Source: an uncultured Parabacteroides sp. (GTDB lineage: Bacteria > Bacteroidota > Bacteroidia > Bacteroidales > Tannerellaceae). Taken from it: a DNA stretch of 64,000 nucleotides. The notes under the pieces are model-generated. The model had not been told where the DNA came from. It did not search any database and saw only the letters and a program-made list of their open reading frames with translations. Location of the stretch: assembly GCA_937894065.1 (NCBI GenBank), contig CALCST010000025.1:62001-126000 (forward strand). The letters are read 5' to 3'. A program made the position numbers and the translations under genes. Below, piece after piece: positions 34,606-44,183 of this stretch. Within the stretch, counting starts at the first letter, position 1, and each line of letters begins with the position of its first letter.

Positions 34606-35862
34606 TCAATCAGCGATTTTCATACGCACAAGATCGATTTTTGTTGATGTCATTCTTATTATTTTAAAAGAATACTTGTCTATTACTATTGTCTCATTAA
34701 CTTTTGGGAAATTCTGATAATGATGAAGTATATAGCCTGCAACTGTTACAAACTCATCGGACTCTGGAAGGTCCAAATCAAATTTTTCATTCAAAGAATC
34801 TATTTCAACTCTACCGGAAAGAAGATATTCTTTCTCAGATATCTTGCGGGCAACATATGTTTTTACATCATGCTCATCTTCAATATCACCGAAGATTTCT
34901 TCAACTAAATCTTCCAATGTAAGCATTCCTGATATACCACCAAATTCATCAACCACTATAGCAACACCTTTCTTTTCCTGCATCAATTGACGCATTAGCT
35001 TGTTTGCCGCCATAGTTTCCGGTACCAAAAGGACCTCTCTTATCCTTGTTGTCCAATCTTTCGGGTTAAAAAACAACTCCGATGAATGAATATATCCTAT
35101 TATATTGTCAATATTATCCTTATATATAAGAACCTTTGACAATCCTGTTTCTATGAATTTATTTTTCAGTTCCTGTAATGAATCTCCATATTCACAAGCT
35201 ACTATTTCATTTCGCGGAACTATACAATCTCTTAAACGTACATTTGAGAATTCCAAAGCATTTTGGAACATCTTCACTTCAGTTTCTATTTCCGAATCCT
35301 CTGGAGCTTCCTCAAGACGTTGCTGCAAGAAATAGTCCAAATCTACTTTGGTCAAAGAAGATACTTTCTGATCCGTAAAAAGCTTGTTTCCTGTCAGCAA
35401 TAAAATTAGATTTGACAATATAGAAGCTAACTTGGAAATAGGAAACAATACTATATATATAATAAAAAGAGGTAGAGCAAATATCTTAAGAGAAAAATTA
35501 GGACTTATTCTGAATACTGTTTTAGGAACAAATTCGCCGGCAAATAGAATTAGTATTGTAGAACTGATTGTCTGCATAATAACAACCAACGCATAATTAT
35601 CAGTATAAGTCAGAAAGAATGGTTCCAACAACTCCGCCATCTGCAAACCATATATTACCAATGCTATATTATTTCCGACTAGCATTGTTGAAATGAACTG
35701 GTTCGGATTATTATAAAAGATATCCAGTATTCTAGTTATAATAGTATTGCCATTCTTATCCAATTCATGACGAAATTTACTGGCCGAAACATAAGCTATC
35801 TCTATTCCAGAAAAGAATGCGGAAAAAGCCAATGATATTAATATGTATATATAAATATCCAC
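34606..35862 (-). CDS. CorC/HlyC-family membrane protein with CBS domains (GldE-like)
   Basis: 418 residues. A DUF21 (CNNM) membrane domain with about four segments (1-185) is followed by a pair of CBS domains (about 205-335, FQNALEFSNVRLRDCIVPRNEIVACE and GVAIVVDEFGGISGMLTLEDLVEEIFGDIEDEHD). A C-terminal CorC_HlyC domain ends the protein (ISEKEYLLSGRVEIDSLNEKFDLDLPESDEFVTVAGYILHH). The family is proposed to control Mg2+ or Co2+ efflux. In gliding Bacteroidetes the homologue GldE supports motility. The gene follows lptC by 12 bp. Confidence 0.88.
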   Translation of the reverse strand: MDIYIYILISLAFSAFFSGIEIAYVSASKFRHELDKNGNTIITRILDIFYNNPNQFISTMLVGNNIALVIYGLQMAELLEPFFLTYTDNYALVVIMQTISSTILILFAGEFVPKTVFRISPNFSLKIFALPLFIIYIVLFPISKLASILSNLILLLTGNKLFTDQKVSSLTKVDLDYFLQQRLEEAPEDSEIETEVKMFQNALEFSNVRLRDCIVPRNEIVACEYGDSLQELKNKFIETGLSKVLIYKDNIDNIIGYIHSSELFFNPKDWTTRIREVLLVPETMAANKLMRQLMQEKKGVAIVVDEFGGISGMLTLEDLVEEIFGDIEDEHDVKTYVARKISEKEYLLSGRVEIDSLNEKFDLDLPESDEFVTVAGYILHHYQNFPKVNETIVIDKYSFKIIRMTSTKIDLVRMKIAD

Positions 35863-35874
35863 TTACTCTTTTTA

Positions 35875-36522
35875 TTATTTTATACTTGAAACATTCTGCA
35901 AAGAATCAGCTTCAACAGTATTTTCGGATGCCTTAGATTCTGAAACAGGAAATGTTCCTTTTGAATTAAATATTTTATACTGTGTCATTTCCTGGTTAGA
36001 TTCAAAACCTACACCAGTTATTATTTTATCTTCCTGTTCAATCCTTATATATTTATCTGAATAGACCTTTCCTTCTTTCTGGTTCCAAAATAATTCCGAA
36101 GTATCAAATTTCTCACCCTGTAAACTTTCCACCTTAACATTACCAACCAAACGCCAAAGCTCACGTTTACTAAAATAAAATGCAGTGTCAGCCTTTATGC
36201 TTGCTTCTGTCTGAAACAACGTATCAAACTTTTCCACATAAATACCTTCAGGAAAATACCAATAAGGATCTTTTGCTTTATCAAAAACCAACCATTCTTT
36301 TGCATTCAGTCTGTAACGAGTCAACCCTGAATCAGAAACAAGGGAATTGACTTCAGTTGCTTTCATCGTATAAGTTTTTTCAGGATCGAAAGCTACATCT
36401 ACAATTTCTTTTTTTTCCGAACTGCAAGCGATGGTCAATAAAAGAAGAAGCATAACAACAACCATACCGGTCGTTGTTATGCCATTTCTTTTCGTTTTAC
36501 TAAGAAAACGCGTATTTGCCAT
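35875..36522 (-). CDS. lptC: LPS export protein LptC
   Basis: 215 residues with an N-terminal hydrophobic segment (TTGMVVVMLLLLLTIACSSE). It ends in a possible lipobox cysteine, so it may be lipidated rather than simply anchored. The body has the LptC family pattern (DSGLTRYRLNAKEWLVFDKAKDPYWYFPEGIYVEKFD, ADTAFYFSKRELWRLVGNVKVESLQGEKFDTSELFWNQKEGKVYSDKYIRIEQEDKIITGVGFES). It is a periplasmic link in the Lpt bridge that carries lipopolysaccharide to the outer membrane. It lies between the TPR gene and the CorC-like gene in a tight run. Confidence 0.9.
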   Translation of the reverse strand: MANTRFLSKTKRNGITTTGMVVVMLLLLLTIACSSEKKEIVDVAFDPEKTYTMKATEVNSLVSDSGLTRYRLNAKEWLVFDKAKDPYWYFPEGIYVEKFDTLFQTEASIKADTAFYFSKRELWRLVGNVKVESLQGEKFDTSELFWNQKEGKVYSDKYIRIEQEDKIITGVGFESNQEMTQYKIFNSKGTFPVSESKASENTVEADSLQNVSSIK

Positions 36523-36531
36523 AATAAAATA

Positions 36532-37896
36532 TTATCTTACGATAGTACTTTCACCAATCCATCCACCGATTGTAACAGCTTTACCTTTTTCCAAATCTGG
36601 GTGCATGAAGACTTCTTCATTTGAAGGCAAGTGAGCGCTATATGAACTAATCAACTGATTAGCTTCTTCAGTACAAGATTCATCAACCTGTTTTGCTTTG
36701 CTGAACTTGTCGATTGCAGCATAGTAAACGGCACGTGCCATAACACCATCACTTGGATATACAGACTTAGCAGTAGCAGCATACATCTTACCAATCAACA
36801 AATATGGCGCACCATAATTTGCATTTTCAGCAATAGCCTTGCGGCAATATTCTCTAGCTTTTGAATAGCTGTTCTGTTCAAAAGTAAGCAAAGCAATCAT
36901 ATAATAATCATTTGCTTTTTCAACTGGATCAGCTTCCAAAGAAACAGCTTCTTCGAAGAATTTGATTGCTGTTTCATAATCCTGCTTTTTAACAGCCTGC
37001 TTAGCCAAACCAACAGCTGATTCTGCAGTAGGCTCAATAGCATGAGCATAACCAGAAGCAGTGAAATAAACTTCAGCTTCCTGACAACGAGAACGACGCA
37101 ACAAAGCAATTGTCTGTTTCAAGAAATCCAAGTTAGATTTGTTTTCTTCAACTTTAGATGCATAAACATTCTGCAAAGTTTCACAATCAGCAGCTCCACT
37201 ATTAGCAAAATTGTTTTCTACACTTGAAATATAAGCTTGAACAGTCTTAACTTCTTTCTGGTTGTTTGCAGCCTGAGCAGCTTTCAACTGAGCGTCCAAA
37301 ACAGAAGCAGCTTTCAAATAATCCTGAATATACTGATCTTTAAAGTTAGCATCAGCCTGCATTTTAAGCAAAGAAGCATAAGTAAACAAGTTAACGCCCA
37401 AAGCATCAGTATTATTTCCAAATTCGTCTACGATTTCTTTTAACCAGCCATAAAGCTTATTTGCATCAACATTACTTCCCATATACTGGATATAATCCTG
37501 AGCTTTTCTTGCTACAATCCAGTCTTTTCCATAACGTTTGTCAGAACCGAAATATTTAACACGCTTGTCATAAACTTCCATCAACTTGTTAACAAGCTCT
37601 GCCTTTTTAGCAGCATCTTTTTCATTTTCGATCTGCCAACCTACAATACGAACGCCATACAAATAAATATCCTTTGTTGCAGCAGGACATTCATCATAAG
37701 CTATTTTCCAAAAATCATGTGCATCTTTGAAATTACCAGCTTTTGCATATGGTACAAACAAGCTGATATTTGTGATACAACGAACGCTGTCTTCACCAGA
37801 ACCAAATTGGGTTCCATTATCGACACCTTTTTGTGCATAAGCCCCCAATGTTCCCATTGTACAGCCAAGTGCTAGTAGTAATACCTTGATTCTCAT
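36532..37896 (-). CDS. Secreted tetratricopeptide-repeat protein
   Basis: 454 residues with a signal peptide (MRIKVLLLALGCTMGTLGAYAQ). It is helical throughout and contains recognisable TPR units, especially residues 285-400 (AVGLAKQAVKKQDYETAIKFFEEAVSLEADPVEKANDYYMIALLTFEQNSYSKAREYCRKAI). It probably forms a periplasmic scaffold for protein contacts. It sits between the barrel gene and lptC with 9- and 33-bp gaps, so it may help in outer-membrane assembly; no partner can be named from sequence. Confidence 0.87.
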   Translation of the reverse strand: MRIKVLLLALGCTMGTLGAYAQKGVDNGTQFGSGEDSVRCITNISLFVPYAKAGNFKDAHDFWKIAYDECPAATKDIYLYGVRIVGWQIENEKDAAKKAELVNKLMEVYDKRVKYFGSDKRYGKDWIVARKAQDYIQYMGSNVDANKLYGWLKEIVDEFGNNTDALGVNLFTYASLLKMQADANFKDQYIQDYLKAASVLDAQLKAAQAANNQKEVKTVQAYISSVENNFANSGAADCETLQNVYASKVEENKSNLDFLKQTIALLRRSRCQEAEVYFTASGYAHAIEPTAESAVGLAKQAVKKQDYETAIKFFEEAVSLEADPVEKANDYYMIALLTFEQNSYSKAREYCRKAIAENANYGAPYLLIGKMYAATAKSVYPSDGVMARAVYYAAIDKFSKAKQVDESCTEEANQLISSYSAHLPSNEEVFMHPDLEKGKAVTIGGWIGESTIVR

Positions 37897-37929
37897 ATTT
37901 TACTTACTTATTAAAGTTAACTATTTGTT

Positions 37930-39219
37930 TTAATCCACTTTTCGTTTAAAGAACCAGAATTCATTAAATGCATAACTAACGGAAAAGCGAAAATACTGTT
38001 CCGAGATCATTGATGGATGTTCTGGTTTTACATTAACATATTCAACTCCAAAATTCAAATAAGAACGGTTGTCAACCAACGGAAAGCCAAAACCAACGGT
38101 AGCACCATATTCTTTATATCCATAGTTTTTGGCAACACCTCCATCTGTCATATTCACATTCAAATAAGAGTTAGAGTAATGAACTCCAGCACGATATTTA
38201 ATACGGTTAAAATACAGTTTTTTATTATATGCCGGTATATATTCAACTCCAGCAGCAATACGCATTCTATTGTTGAAAGCATCGTTCTGTCCCAAATACG
38301 AGCATTTGTCCCATGTTTCATATAAGAAATCAGCCGCAACTGTCAGCTTATTCTTTTTTGTATAAGACAAACCTACTCCGTATGTTTCAGGCAAGTCAGA
38401 TGCCACTCCTTTCAATGTATCAACTTTTGACTCAATCAAAGTTCCGCTCGAACTTGAATAACGTTGGAATGAATCATAAGATGTTGAATTCAGTCTGTTT
38501 GATGGCGAATAAGTCAAACCTAAAGTTATACTTTCTGTAGCACTTATAGGATGAGTATATTGAACACCAAAATCCAACTTCAAATCTCTGACATCCATAG
38601 ACTGGCTTCGGCTAGTGGTATATGCAGATGATGCATCATCACTAAATGTCAAATTCTGACTATGGGTAATATCACCAAACAAATAGCCAACATTTGCTCC
38701 TATTGCCAATCTTTTTTTCCATATATCTATAGACAATCCTGCATACAAATCGTTTAATCCGCCCTCTCCACTATATGTGTTGGCATATTTTGTATCTCCG
38801 ATTGTTTCAACAGCACCATAACTATAACCAACAAAAGAATATGGTTTTACACCTATACTCATTGCCAGCCAACGCGCAATTGGGAACTGCATTGCAAAAT
38901 ACTCCAAATTACCGTTCAGCTTATTATCTTTATTTGCTCCATCACTGAATTTAGCCAATTGCAATCCAGCTCCAAAATCAAACAAAAAAGTCATTGAATC
39001 CATACAGCTATATGAAGCCGGATTCATAGGATTTATCTGAGATGGGTCACGTAAAGCAATACCTACGCCTCCCATAGAACGGTTCGCACCAAATGAATGA
39101 TCTGCCAAATTTCCATATCCGAAACGTGTATATGGCGAATTTGTATTATTTTGAGCTGTTACACCCAACTGTACAAGAAGCAATAATGCAACTATTATTA
39201 ATTTATTACACTTCAACAT
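37930..39219 (-). CDS. Outer-membrane beta-barrel protein (OmpP1/FadL-like)
   Basis: 429 residues with a signal peptide (MLKCNKLIIVALLLLVQLGVTAQ). It opens with NNTNSPYTRFGYGNLADHSFGANRSMGGVGIALRD, typical of Bacteroidetes FadL-superfamily barrels. The rest alternates in short beta-strands and includes TESITLGLTYSPSNRLN, YGVGLSYTKKNKLTVAADF and a C-terminal strand FRFSVSYAFNEFWFFKRKVD. The transported compound is unknown. Its first codons overlap the end of coaX by 14 bp, so translation is coupled. Confidence 0.83.
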   Translation of the reverse strand: MLKCNKLIIVALLLLVQLGVTAQNNTNSPYTRFGYGNLADHSFGANRSMGGVGIALRDPSQINPMNPASYSCMDSMTFLFDFGAGLQLAKFSDGANKDNKLNGNLEYFAMQFPIARWLAMSIGVKPYSFVGYSYGAVETIGDTKYANTYSGEGGLNDLYAGLSIDIWKKRLAIGANVGYLFGDITHSQNLTFSDDASSAYTTSRSQSMDVRDLKLDFGVQYTHPISATESITLGLTYSPSNRLNSTSYDSFQRYSSSSGTLIESKVDTLKGVASDLPETYGVGLSYTKKNKLTVAADFLYETWDKCSYLGQNDAFNNRMRIAAGVEYIPAYNKKLYFNRIKYRAGVHYSNSYLNVNMTDGGVAKNYGYKEYGATVGFGFPLVDNRSYLNFGVEYVNVKPEHPSMISEQYFRFSVSYAFNEFWFFKRKVD

Positions 39220-39955
39220 TATACTCTAAGATTCTATTTAATCCTGTCAACACTAAATTAATATCTGCAAAGATGGTGTTTTTTAGTCGGCTTTCAAAAT
39301 AAAAAGAATGCCCGCCTGTTAAAAAAACCAAAAGTTCAGGATATATCTTTCTCAAACTGTCAATATATCCATCCATTTCAAAAACTATACCATTGACAAC
39401 TCCAGCCTGTATGGCAGATATTGTACTAGTTCCTATCAATGGAACTTCGTTTTCTTCCTGTACCAAAGGTAGTTTTTTTGTAAAACAGTTAAGAGCCCTG
39501 AAACGGGTAGTCATACCTGGTGATATATTTCCACCTTTGTAAACACCTGTAGACTCTACCAGCTCATATGTTATTGCTGTTCCAGCATCGATAACCAACA
39601 AATCTTTTCCAGGCATAAGATAATTTGCTCCTACAACAGCAGCAATTCTGTCTTTACCTAAAGTTTGAGGTGTATCATATTCTATCTGTACCGGCAATTT
39701 AACGGATTCGTCCAGAAAAATAAAATGCGTCAAATGCGCTTGCAAATAAGACACAAGCTCTTCATCAATATCTATAACTGTTGACAATATACCGCACGTA
39801 CAACTATACGACTCAAGCAAAGCTGCAATCTCATCAATACTTATACGTTTATACATGAAATATTCTTCCATGCAACCCTGCTTATAAATGGCAACTTTTG
39901 TTGATGTGTTTCCTTGTTCAATTATAAGATTCACGTCATTTAATATTTTCCGCAA
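39206..39955 (-). CDS. coaX: Type III pantothenate kinase
   Basis: 249 residues. An ASKHA-fold kinase that makes 4'-phosphopantothenate, the first step of coenzyme A synthesis. Marks of the type III family: NLIIEQGNTSTKVAIY (phosphate 1), LGKDRIAAVVGA, LLVIDAGTAITYELV (phosphate 2), GGNISPGMTTRFRALNCFTKKLP, and TGGHSFYFES. It is the first gene of the coaX-barrel-TPR-lptC-CorC-ppiD-like run. The GNTSTK loop has Asn-Thr where many enzymes have Gly-Asn-Thr, a normal variant. Confidence 0.95.
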   Translation of the reverse strand: MRKILNDVNLIIEQGNTSTKVAIYKQGCMEEYFMYKRISIDEIAALLESYSCTCGILSTVIDIDEELVSYLQAHLTHFIFLDESVKLPVQIEYDTPQTLGKDRIAAVVGANYLMPGKDLLVIDAGTAITYELVESTGVYKGGNISPGMTTRFRALNCFTKKLPLVQEENEVPLIGTSTISAIQAGVVNGIVFEMDGYIDSLRKIYPELLVFLTGGHSFYFESRLKNTIFADINLVLTGLNRILEYNVEV

Positions 39956-40060
39956 AGAAAAGCAAAAAAGGTGAGAAAATCATAAATATAAAAGATTTTA
40001 TTTCCCTTTTTCAATAAAAAATCAGCTTTTCTCTTTTTCTATTATGAGACATAAGTATAT

Positions 40061-40098
40061 AAAAAAAGTCTTTTCGAATAATAAAATCCGAAAAGACT
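40061..40098 (-). terminator. Terminator of tRNA-Trp
   Basis: AGTCTTTTCG (40067-40076) / CGAAAAGACT (40089-40098), a perfect 10-bp stem, with T7 on the minus strand. It is immediately downstream of the tRNA. Confidence 0.9.
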
Positions 40099-40107
40099 CC
40101 CTCTCTG

Positions 40108-40180
40108 CACGGAACGAGAGGCTCGAACTCCCGACACCTGGTTTTGGAGACCAGTGCTCTACCAACTGAGCTAGTTCCGT
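40108..40180 (-). tRNA. tRNA-Trp (CCA anticodon)
   Basis: On the minus strand: acceptor ACGGAAC/GTTCCGT, D arm with AGTTGGTAGA, anticodon stem CTGGT/ACCAG with loop CTCCAAA (anticodon CCA), T arm with GTTCGAGC. Discriminator G, as expected for tRNA-Trp, and no encoded CCA. Confidence 0.96.
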
Positions 40181-40190
40181 ATTGCGGGTG

Positions 40191-40221
40191 CAAAGGTATA
40201 AACATTTTCATTAAATGCAAA
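40191..40221 (-). promoter_or_regulatory. Promoter of tRNA-Trp
   Basis: On the minus strand TTTG (40218-40221), 19-bp spacer, TACCTTTG (40191-40198). Identical in all elements to the tRNA-Gln promoter. Confidence 0.85.
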
Positions 40222-40392
40222 TTTTTCCTCGGATTTTTTACGCTGTAATAAATCTATATTTTCTTAAACACTTAATACTCCATAATATAAATAATAAATT
40301 AAGTTTCTAACAAAACTTGTCCGAAGCCAAGTAAATCAGCTTCGGACAAAATAAAGGAAACACATAATAAACAAACAGCTTTACAGCCTTTG

Positions 40393-42375
40393 CTATTTCT
40401 TCTCACATTTAAACTTATATACCGTAAATGTATAAGCAGGAATATCTGTTTCAAAACCTTTATCTCCCATATTCAGGGATGAATTCTGTGGAACAATCTG
40501 TGAAGGTTTATCCAATGTATTATCCTGATATATATCGTCAGAATGAAGAGTGATAACTTCTACCCTACTAGCCAATTTCTTCTTCTTAAGTCCTTCAAAA
40601 TCCAATTTAACACTTTGAGGCTGTGATGAAGTATTTGCTATTTTCACGATATATTCCTCTGTATTACTATCCCAAACGGCACTTGCAAACAAACCATTCT
40701 GATCAGAATTACCAGCAACAGGCTTATCATTCATTAGCAAAGGAACAACATTTGTACCTTTATTATTTCCATAAAGTTGCTGAACGTAATAACTGCATGA
40801 ACGTACAACTCTAAGATTGTCAAACCAAATCAAATCCGGACGCCACTGCCATCCTTCCACATGTGCAAGCAGCGGTGCATAAGTAGCCATGTGAACTACA
40901 TCTGCATTTCTCTCAAGTCCGGTCATAAAAGCAGCTTCGAGCAATGAGGCATGAAAATGATTCCATTTTTTGCCATTTGCTCCATGGCAAGCATATTCTC
41001 CGGCAAACACTTTCGGTCCTTTTCTGTCATAATTATCATAACGATTTCCTTCAGCCAAGAACCATTTTTCTGGACGATAAAAATGTTCATCAACCAAATC
41101 TACCTTAATTCTTTTCATTTCCGGCCATAGATATTCAAAATCTTTTCCTTCCGAATTTGGTCCGGACGAACCTATAATCTGAATATCTGGATATACTTTT
41201 CTGATAGCCTTAACAAATGGTTCCAGACGCTTGGTATATAAATCACCCCATTGTTCATTTCCAATAGCAATAAATTTCAAATCAAACGGTTCCGGATGAC
41301 CCATTTCTGCACGTAGCTTTCCCCATTTGGTTGTAGTCGCATCGCCATTAGCAAATTCTATCAAATCCAAAGCATCTTGTATGAACGGATCCAACTCATC
41401 CAACTTGGCATGAGCTTCTTCACCATCATTCTGGAACTGACAAGCCAAACCGCAACTCAACACAGGCAGAGGTTCTGCTCCTATCTCTTCAGACAAAAGG
41501 AACATCTCATAAAATCCCATTCCATAACTTTGGAAATAATCAGGGAAAAAGCGGTGAGGGAAAGTATAATGCCATCTGTTTTCGTTGCAAGGACGATTCT
41601 CAACCGGACCTACAGAGTTTTTCCAGCTATATCTTGTATCCAAATCTGTTCCCTCAACAATACATCCGCCCGGGAAACGGAACACTCCAGGTTTGGTATC
41701 AGCCAATGCTTGCACCAAATCTTTTCTTAATCCATTTTTGTGTCCTTTCCAAGTATCAACCGGGAATAATGATATATGTTCCAAATCAACATTACCGTCC
41801 GATGTAAGAAATATTCTCAGATGAGCTTTGTCTATAGTAACAGGAGAAACCATCTCCAACTCATATTTTGTCCATTCTGACGAATTAATATCCAAATTGG
41901 AAGACACCAGAACTTGAGTTTCAGCCATGGAGTCATTATCAATAAGCTCCACTCTTATACTCTGCCCATTACCTCTGGCCCAAACAGAAAAACGGTATTT
42001 AGCGTTTTCTTTAAGCCCGATTCCGAAAAAGCCTTCATTCTCCAAACCTGTATGTTTTTGGCTATGTCCGGAATTTCCCAATCTCACATAATGTGGATTT
42101 CTTTCAAACGGACCATCGTCCATAAGTTTGACATTACCAAAAACATTCCATCCCATAAAATTCTGAGGAAACTCAAACGAGCGGTTTTTCACCAACTCAG
42201 CATAAAGACCACCGTCGGCGCCGAAATTTATATCCTCAAAGAAATGTCCGTACATCGTTGGCTTTATCTCAGCCCCGATTTTATTGGCTTTCAATACAAT
42301 ATTATTTACATCTCCGGCATAAGCAAACGATGTTGAAAACAATGCAGCCAAAGATATCCAAAAAGTCTTTTTCAT
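40393..42375 (-). CDS. GH51 alpha-L-arabinofuranosidase with carbohydrate-binding insert
   Basis: 660 residues with a signal peptide (MKKTFWISLAALFSTSFAYA). After the first GH51 strand (PTMYGHFFEDINFGADGGLYAELV) there is an inserted CBM4/9-like domain (about 75-205). The catalytic barrel then resumes, with the acid/base Glu374 in AIGNEQWGD and the nucleophile Glu460 in VFAGEYACHG. A C-terminal beta domain follows. It removes alpha-L-arabinofuranosyl side groups from arabinan or arabinoxylan. It is 28 bp after the second GH51 gene in a two-gene operon. Confidence 0.93.
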   Translation of the reverse strand: MKKTFWISLAALFSTSFAYAGDVNNIVLKANKIGAEIKPTMYGHFFEDINFGADGGLYAELVKNRSFEFPQNFMGWNVFGNVKLMDDGPFERNPHYVRLGNSGHSQKHTGLENEGFFGIGLKENAKYRFSVWARGNGQSIRVELIDNDSMAETQVLVSSNLDINSSEWTKYELEMVSPVTIDKAHLRIFLTSDGNVDLEHISLFPVDTWKGHKNGLRKDLVQALADTKPGVFRFPGGCIVEGTDLDTRYSWKNSVGPVENRPCNENRWHYTFPHRFFPDYFQSYGMGFYEMFLLSEEIGAEPLPVLSCGLACQFQNDGEEAHAKLDELDPFIQDALDLIEFANGDATTTKWGKLRAEMGHPEPFDLKFIAIGNEQWGDLYTKRLEPFVKAIRKVYPDIQIIGSSGPNSEGKDFEYLWPEMKRIKVDLVDEHFYRPEKWFLAEGNRYDNYDRKGPKVFAGEYACHGANGKKWNHFHASLLEAAFMTGLERNADVVHMATYAPLLAHVEGWQWRPDLIWFDNLRVVRSCSYYVQQLYGNNKGTNVVPLLMNDKPVAGNSDQNGLFASAVWDSNTEEYIVKIANTSSQPQSVKLDFEGLKKKKLASRVEVITLHSDDIYQDNTLDKPSQIVPQNSSLNMGDKGFETDIPAYTFTVYKFKCEKK

Positions 42376-42403
42376 AATTTACATTTAAAATGAAACAACA
42401 ATT

Positions 42404-43942
42404 TTATTTCAACTCAAGAGCTACAATAGATTGAGCCGGAACATTCACAACCAGCTTTCCTCCGGAAATCTTGCAATCCTTGAAAGCTATAGGTTTTACT
42501 TTATTCGGATTCTCAAATGAATTATAATCATCTATCTTTTCTGAGACCAAGATTCTGCCTGTAACAGCTTTGTTCTTTATACCATCCAAATCTATTGATA
42601 CAGTCTGAGATTCTTCAAGATTCACATTTGCCAATGAAATATGAACCAATCCGTTTTTATCTTTAGATGCAGTTGCGCTAAGCATTGGAACTATTCTGTC
42701 ATCACGCACAACTTTACGTTCACATTCTATATCCAAAGGAATATATGTTGCATCCTGATGAACATTATACATTTCAAACACATGATAAGTCGGTGTAAGA
42801 ACCATCTTTGGTCCATCAGTAAGTATCATTGACTGCAGAACATTTACTATCTGAGCAATGTTAGCCATTTTTATACGGTCAACATATTTATGGAATATAT
42901 TCAGGGTCAATGCAGCCACAAAAGCATCACGCATTGTATTCTGCTGGAACAAGTGTCCCTGTGTCGTTCCAGGTTCTTCATCCCACCATGTTCCCCATTC
43001 ATCAACAAGCAAATCGATATTCTTGTTTGGGTCATATTTATCCATTATTGATATATGACGTTTGATTACGTCCTCGATTTCCAGACATTTTCCCATTGTC
43101 CAGTAATAATCATCAGGAGAAAAAACAGTTGCAGCACCTTTACTACCCTGCCAGCCTGTAACAGTATAATAATGAAGAGATATACCATCCATTCTACCTC
43201 CAATATTCTTCATCAGCACCTCAGTCCAGTTGTAGTCATAATCACTAGCACCACTAGCTATTTTATAAAGTTGGTTTCCATTATAATTTCTGCAATATGT
43301 TGAATATCTTCTGTACAAATCAGAATAATATTCCGGGCGCATACTTCCTCCGCAACCCCAGCTTTCATTACCGACACCTAGATATTTGACTTTCCATGGT
43401 TTTTCACGTCCGTTTTCTTTACGAAGTTTTGCCATAGGACTTCCCTGTTCAGCAGTCATATATTCAACCCATTTTGCCAATTCCTCAACGCTTCCACTTC
43501 CTACGTTTCCACTAATATAAGGCTCACAGCCCAACAACTCACATAAATTCAGGAACTCATGAGTTCCGAAACTGTTATCTTCCACTGTTCCACCCCAATT
43601 ATTGTTCACCATCTTTGGACGGTTTTCCTTCGGACCTATTCCGTCCATCCAGTGATATTCATCGGCAAAACATCCTCCTGGCCATCTCAGCACAGGAACC
43701 TTTAGTTTTTTCAAGGCTTCAAGAACATCGGTTCTATATCCGTCCTGATTTGGTATGTCCGATTCTGGTCCAACCCAAAGTCCACCATAAATACAACTTC
43801 CAAGATGTTCGGCGAACTGACCGTATATTTCTTTATTGATTTTCTGTGTAGCTTCTTCTGTATGAAGAGTTACAGATACTTGAGTCTGTGCACAGACTGA
43901 CAATGTGGTAAATAATGCTAAACTCAAAAATACTTTTTTCAT
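42404..43942 (-). CDS. GH51 alpha-L-arabinofuranosidase
   Basis: 512 residues with a signal peptide (MKKVFLSLALFTTLSVCAQ), a compact GH51 enzyme without the extra binding domain. Family opening INKEIYGQFAEHLGSCIYGGLWVG and RWPGGCFADEYHWMDGIGP; acid/base Glu193 in YLGVGNESWGCGG; nucleophile Glu315 in LLVDEWGTWWDE. It is the first gene of the operon and has a good promoter 32 bp upstream. The two GH51 paralogues are of different subtypes, suggesting different linkages or chain positions as targets. Confidence 0.94.
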   Translation of the reverse strand: MKKVFLSLALFTTLSVCAQTQVSVTLHTEEATQKINKEIYGQFAEHLGSCIYGGLWVGPESDIPNQDGYRTDVLEALKKLKVPVLRWPGGCFADEYHWMDGIGPKENRPKMVNNNWGGTVEDNSFGTHEFLNLCELLGCEPYISGNVGSGSVEELAKWVEYMTAEQGSPMAKLRKENGREKPWKVKYLGVGNESWGCGGSMRPEYYSDLYRRYSTYCRNYNGNQLYKIASGASDYDYNWTEVLMKNIGGRMDGISLHYYTVTGWQGSKGAATVFSPDDYYWTMGKCLEIEDVIKRHISIMDKYDPNKNIDLLVDEWGTWWDEEPGTTQGHLFQQNTMRDAFVAALTLNIFHKYVDRIKMANIAQIVNVLQSMILTDGPKMVLTPTYHVFEMYNVHQDATYIPLDIECERKVVRDDRIVPMLSATASKDKNGLVHISLANVNLEESQTVSIDLDGIKNKAVTGRILVSEKIDDYNSFENPNKVKPIAFKDCKISGGKLVVNVPAQSIVALELK

Positions 43943-43973
43943 AAATATCAGATTTATAAATGTAATATATACA

Positions 43974-44005
43974 CAAACATAAATAATATTTTTCTCTTAT
44001 GCAAA
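43974..44005 (-). promoter_or_regulatory. Promoter of the GH51 operon
   Basis: On the minus strand TTTG (44002-44005), 20-bp spacer, TATGTTTG (43974-43981). Leader of about 25 nt. Confidence 0.75.
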
Positions 44006-44089
44006 ACTGACAGGAAATAAGTTCCAAAAAATCAACAGTTTTTTACCAAATGCCAATATTTAATGTTTCAAATAACAAATAAACAAGAA

Positions 44090-44140
44090 AACAAAGAAGG
44101 GACAATCCCGAATTAATATCATCGGAATAGTCCCTTCGTT
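44090..44140 (-). terminator. Terminator of the debranching/GT/GH57 operon
   Basis: AACAAAGAAGGGAC (44090-44103) pairs with GTCCCTTCGTT (44130-44140) with one mismatch, extended by CCCG/CGG inside. It lies 44 bp after the GH57 stop on the minus strand. Confidence 0.75.
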
Positions 44141-44183
44141 CAATCCTGGAAATATTTATTCCCTATTATTTAAAAACTTAAAA

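Noticed and set aside
40011..40220. Minus-strand 69-codon frame across tRNA-Trp
   Set aside because: It is translated tRNA and terminator sequence.
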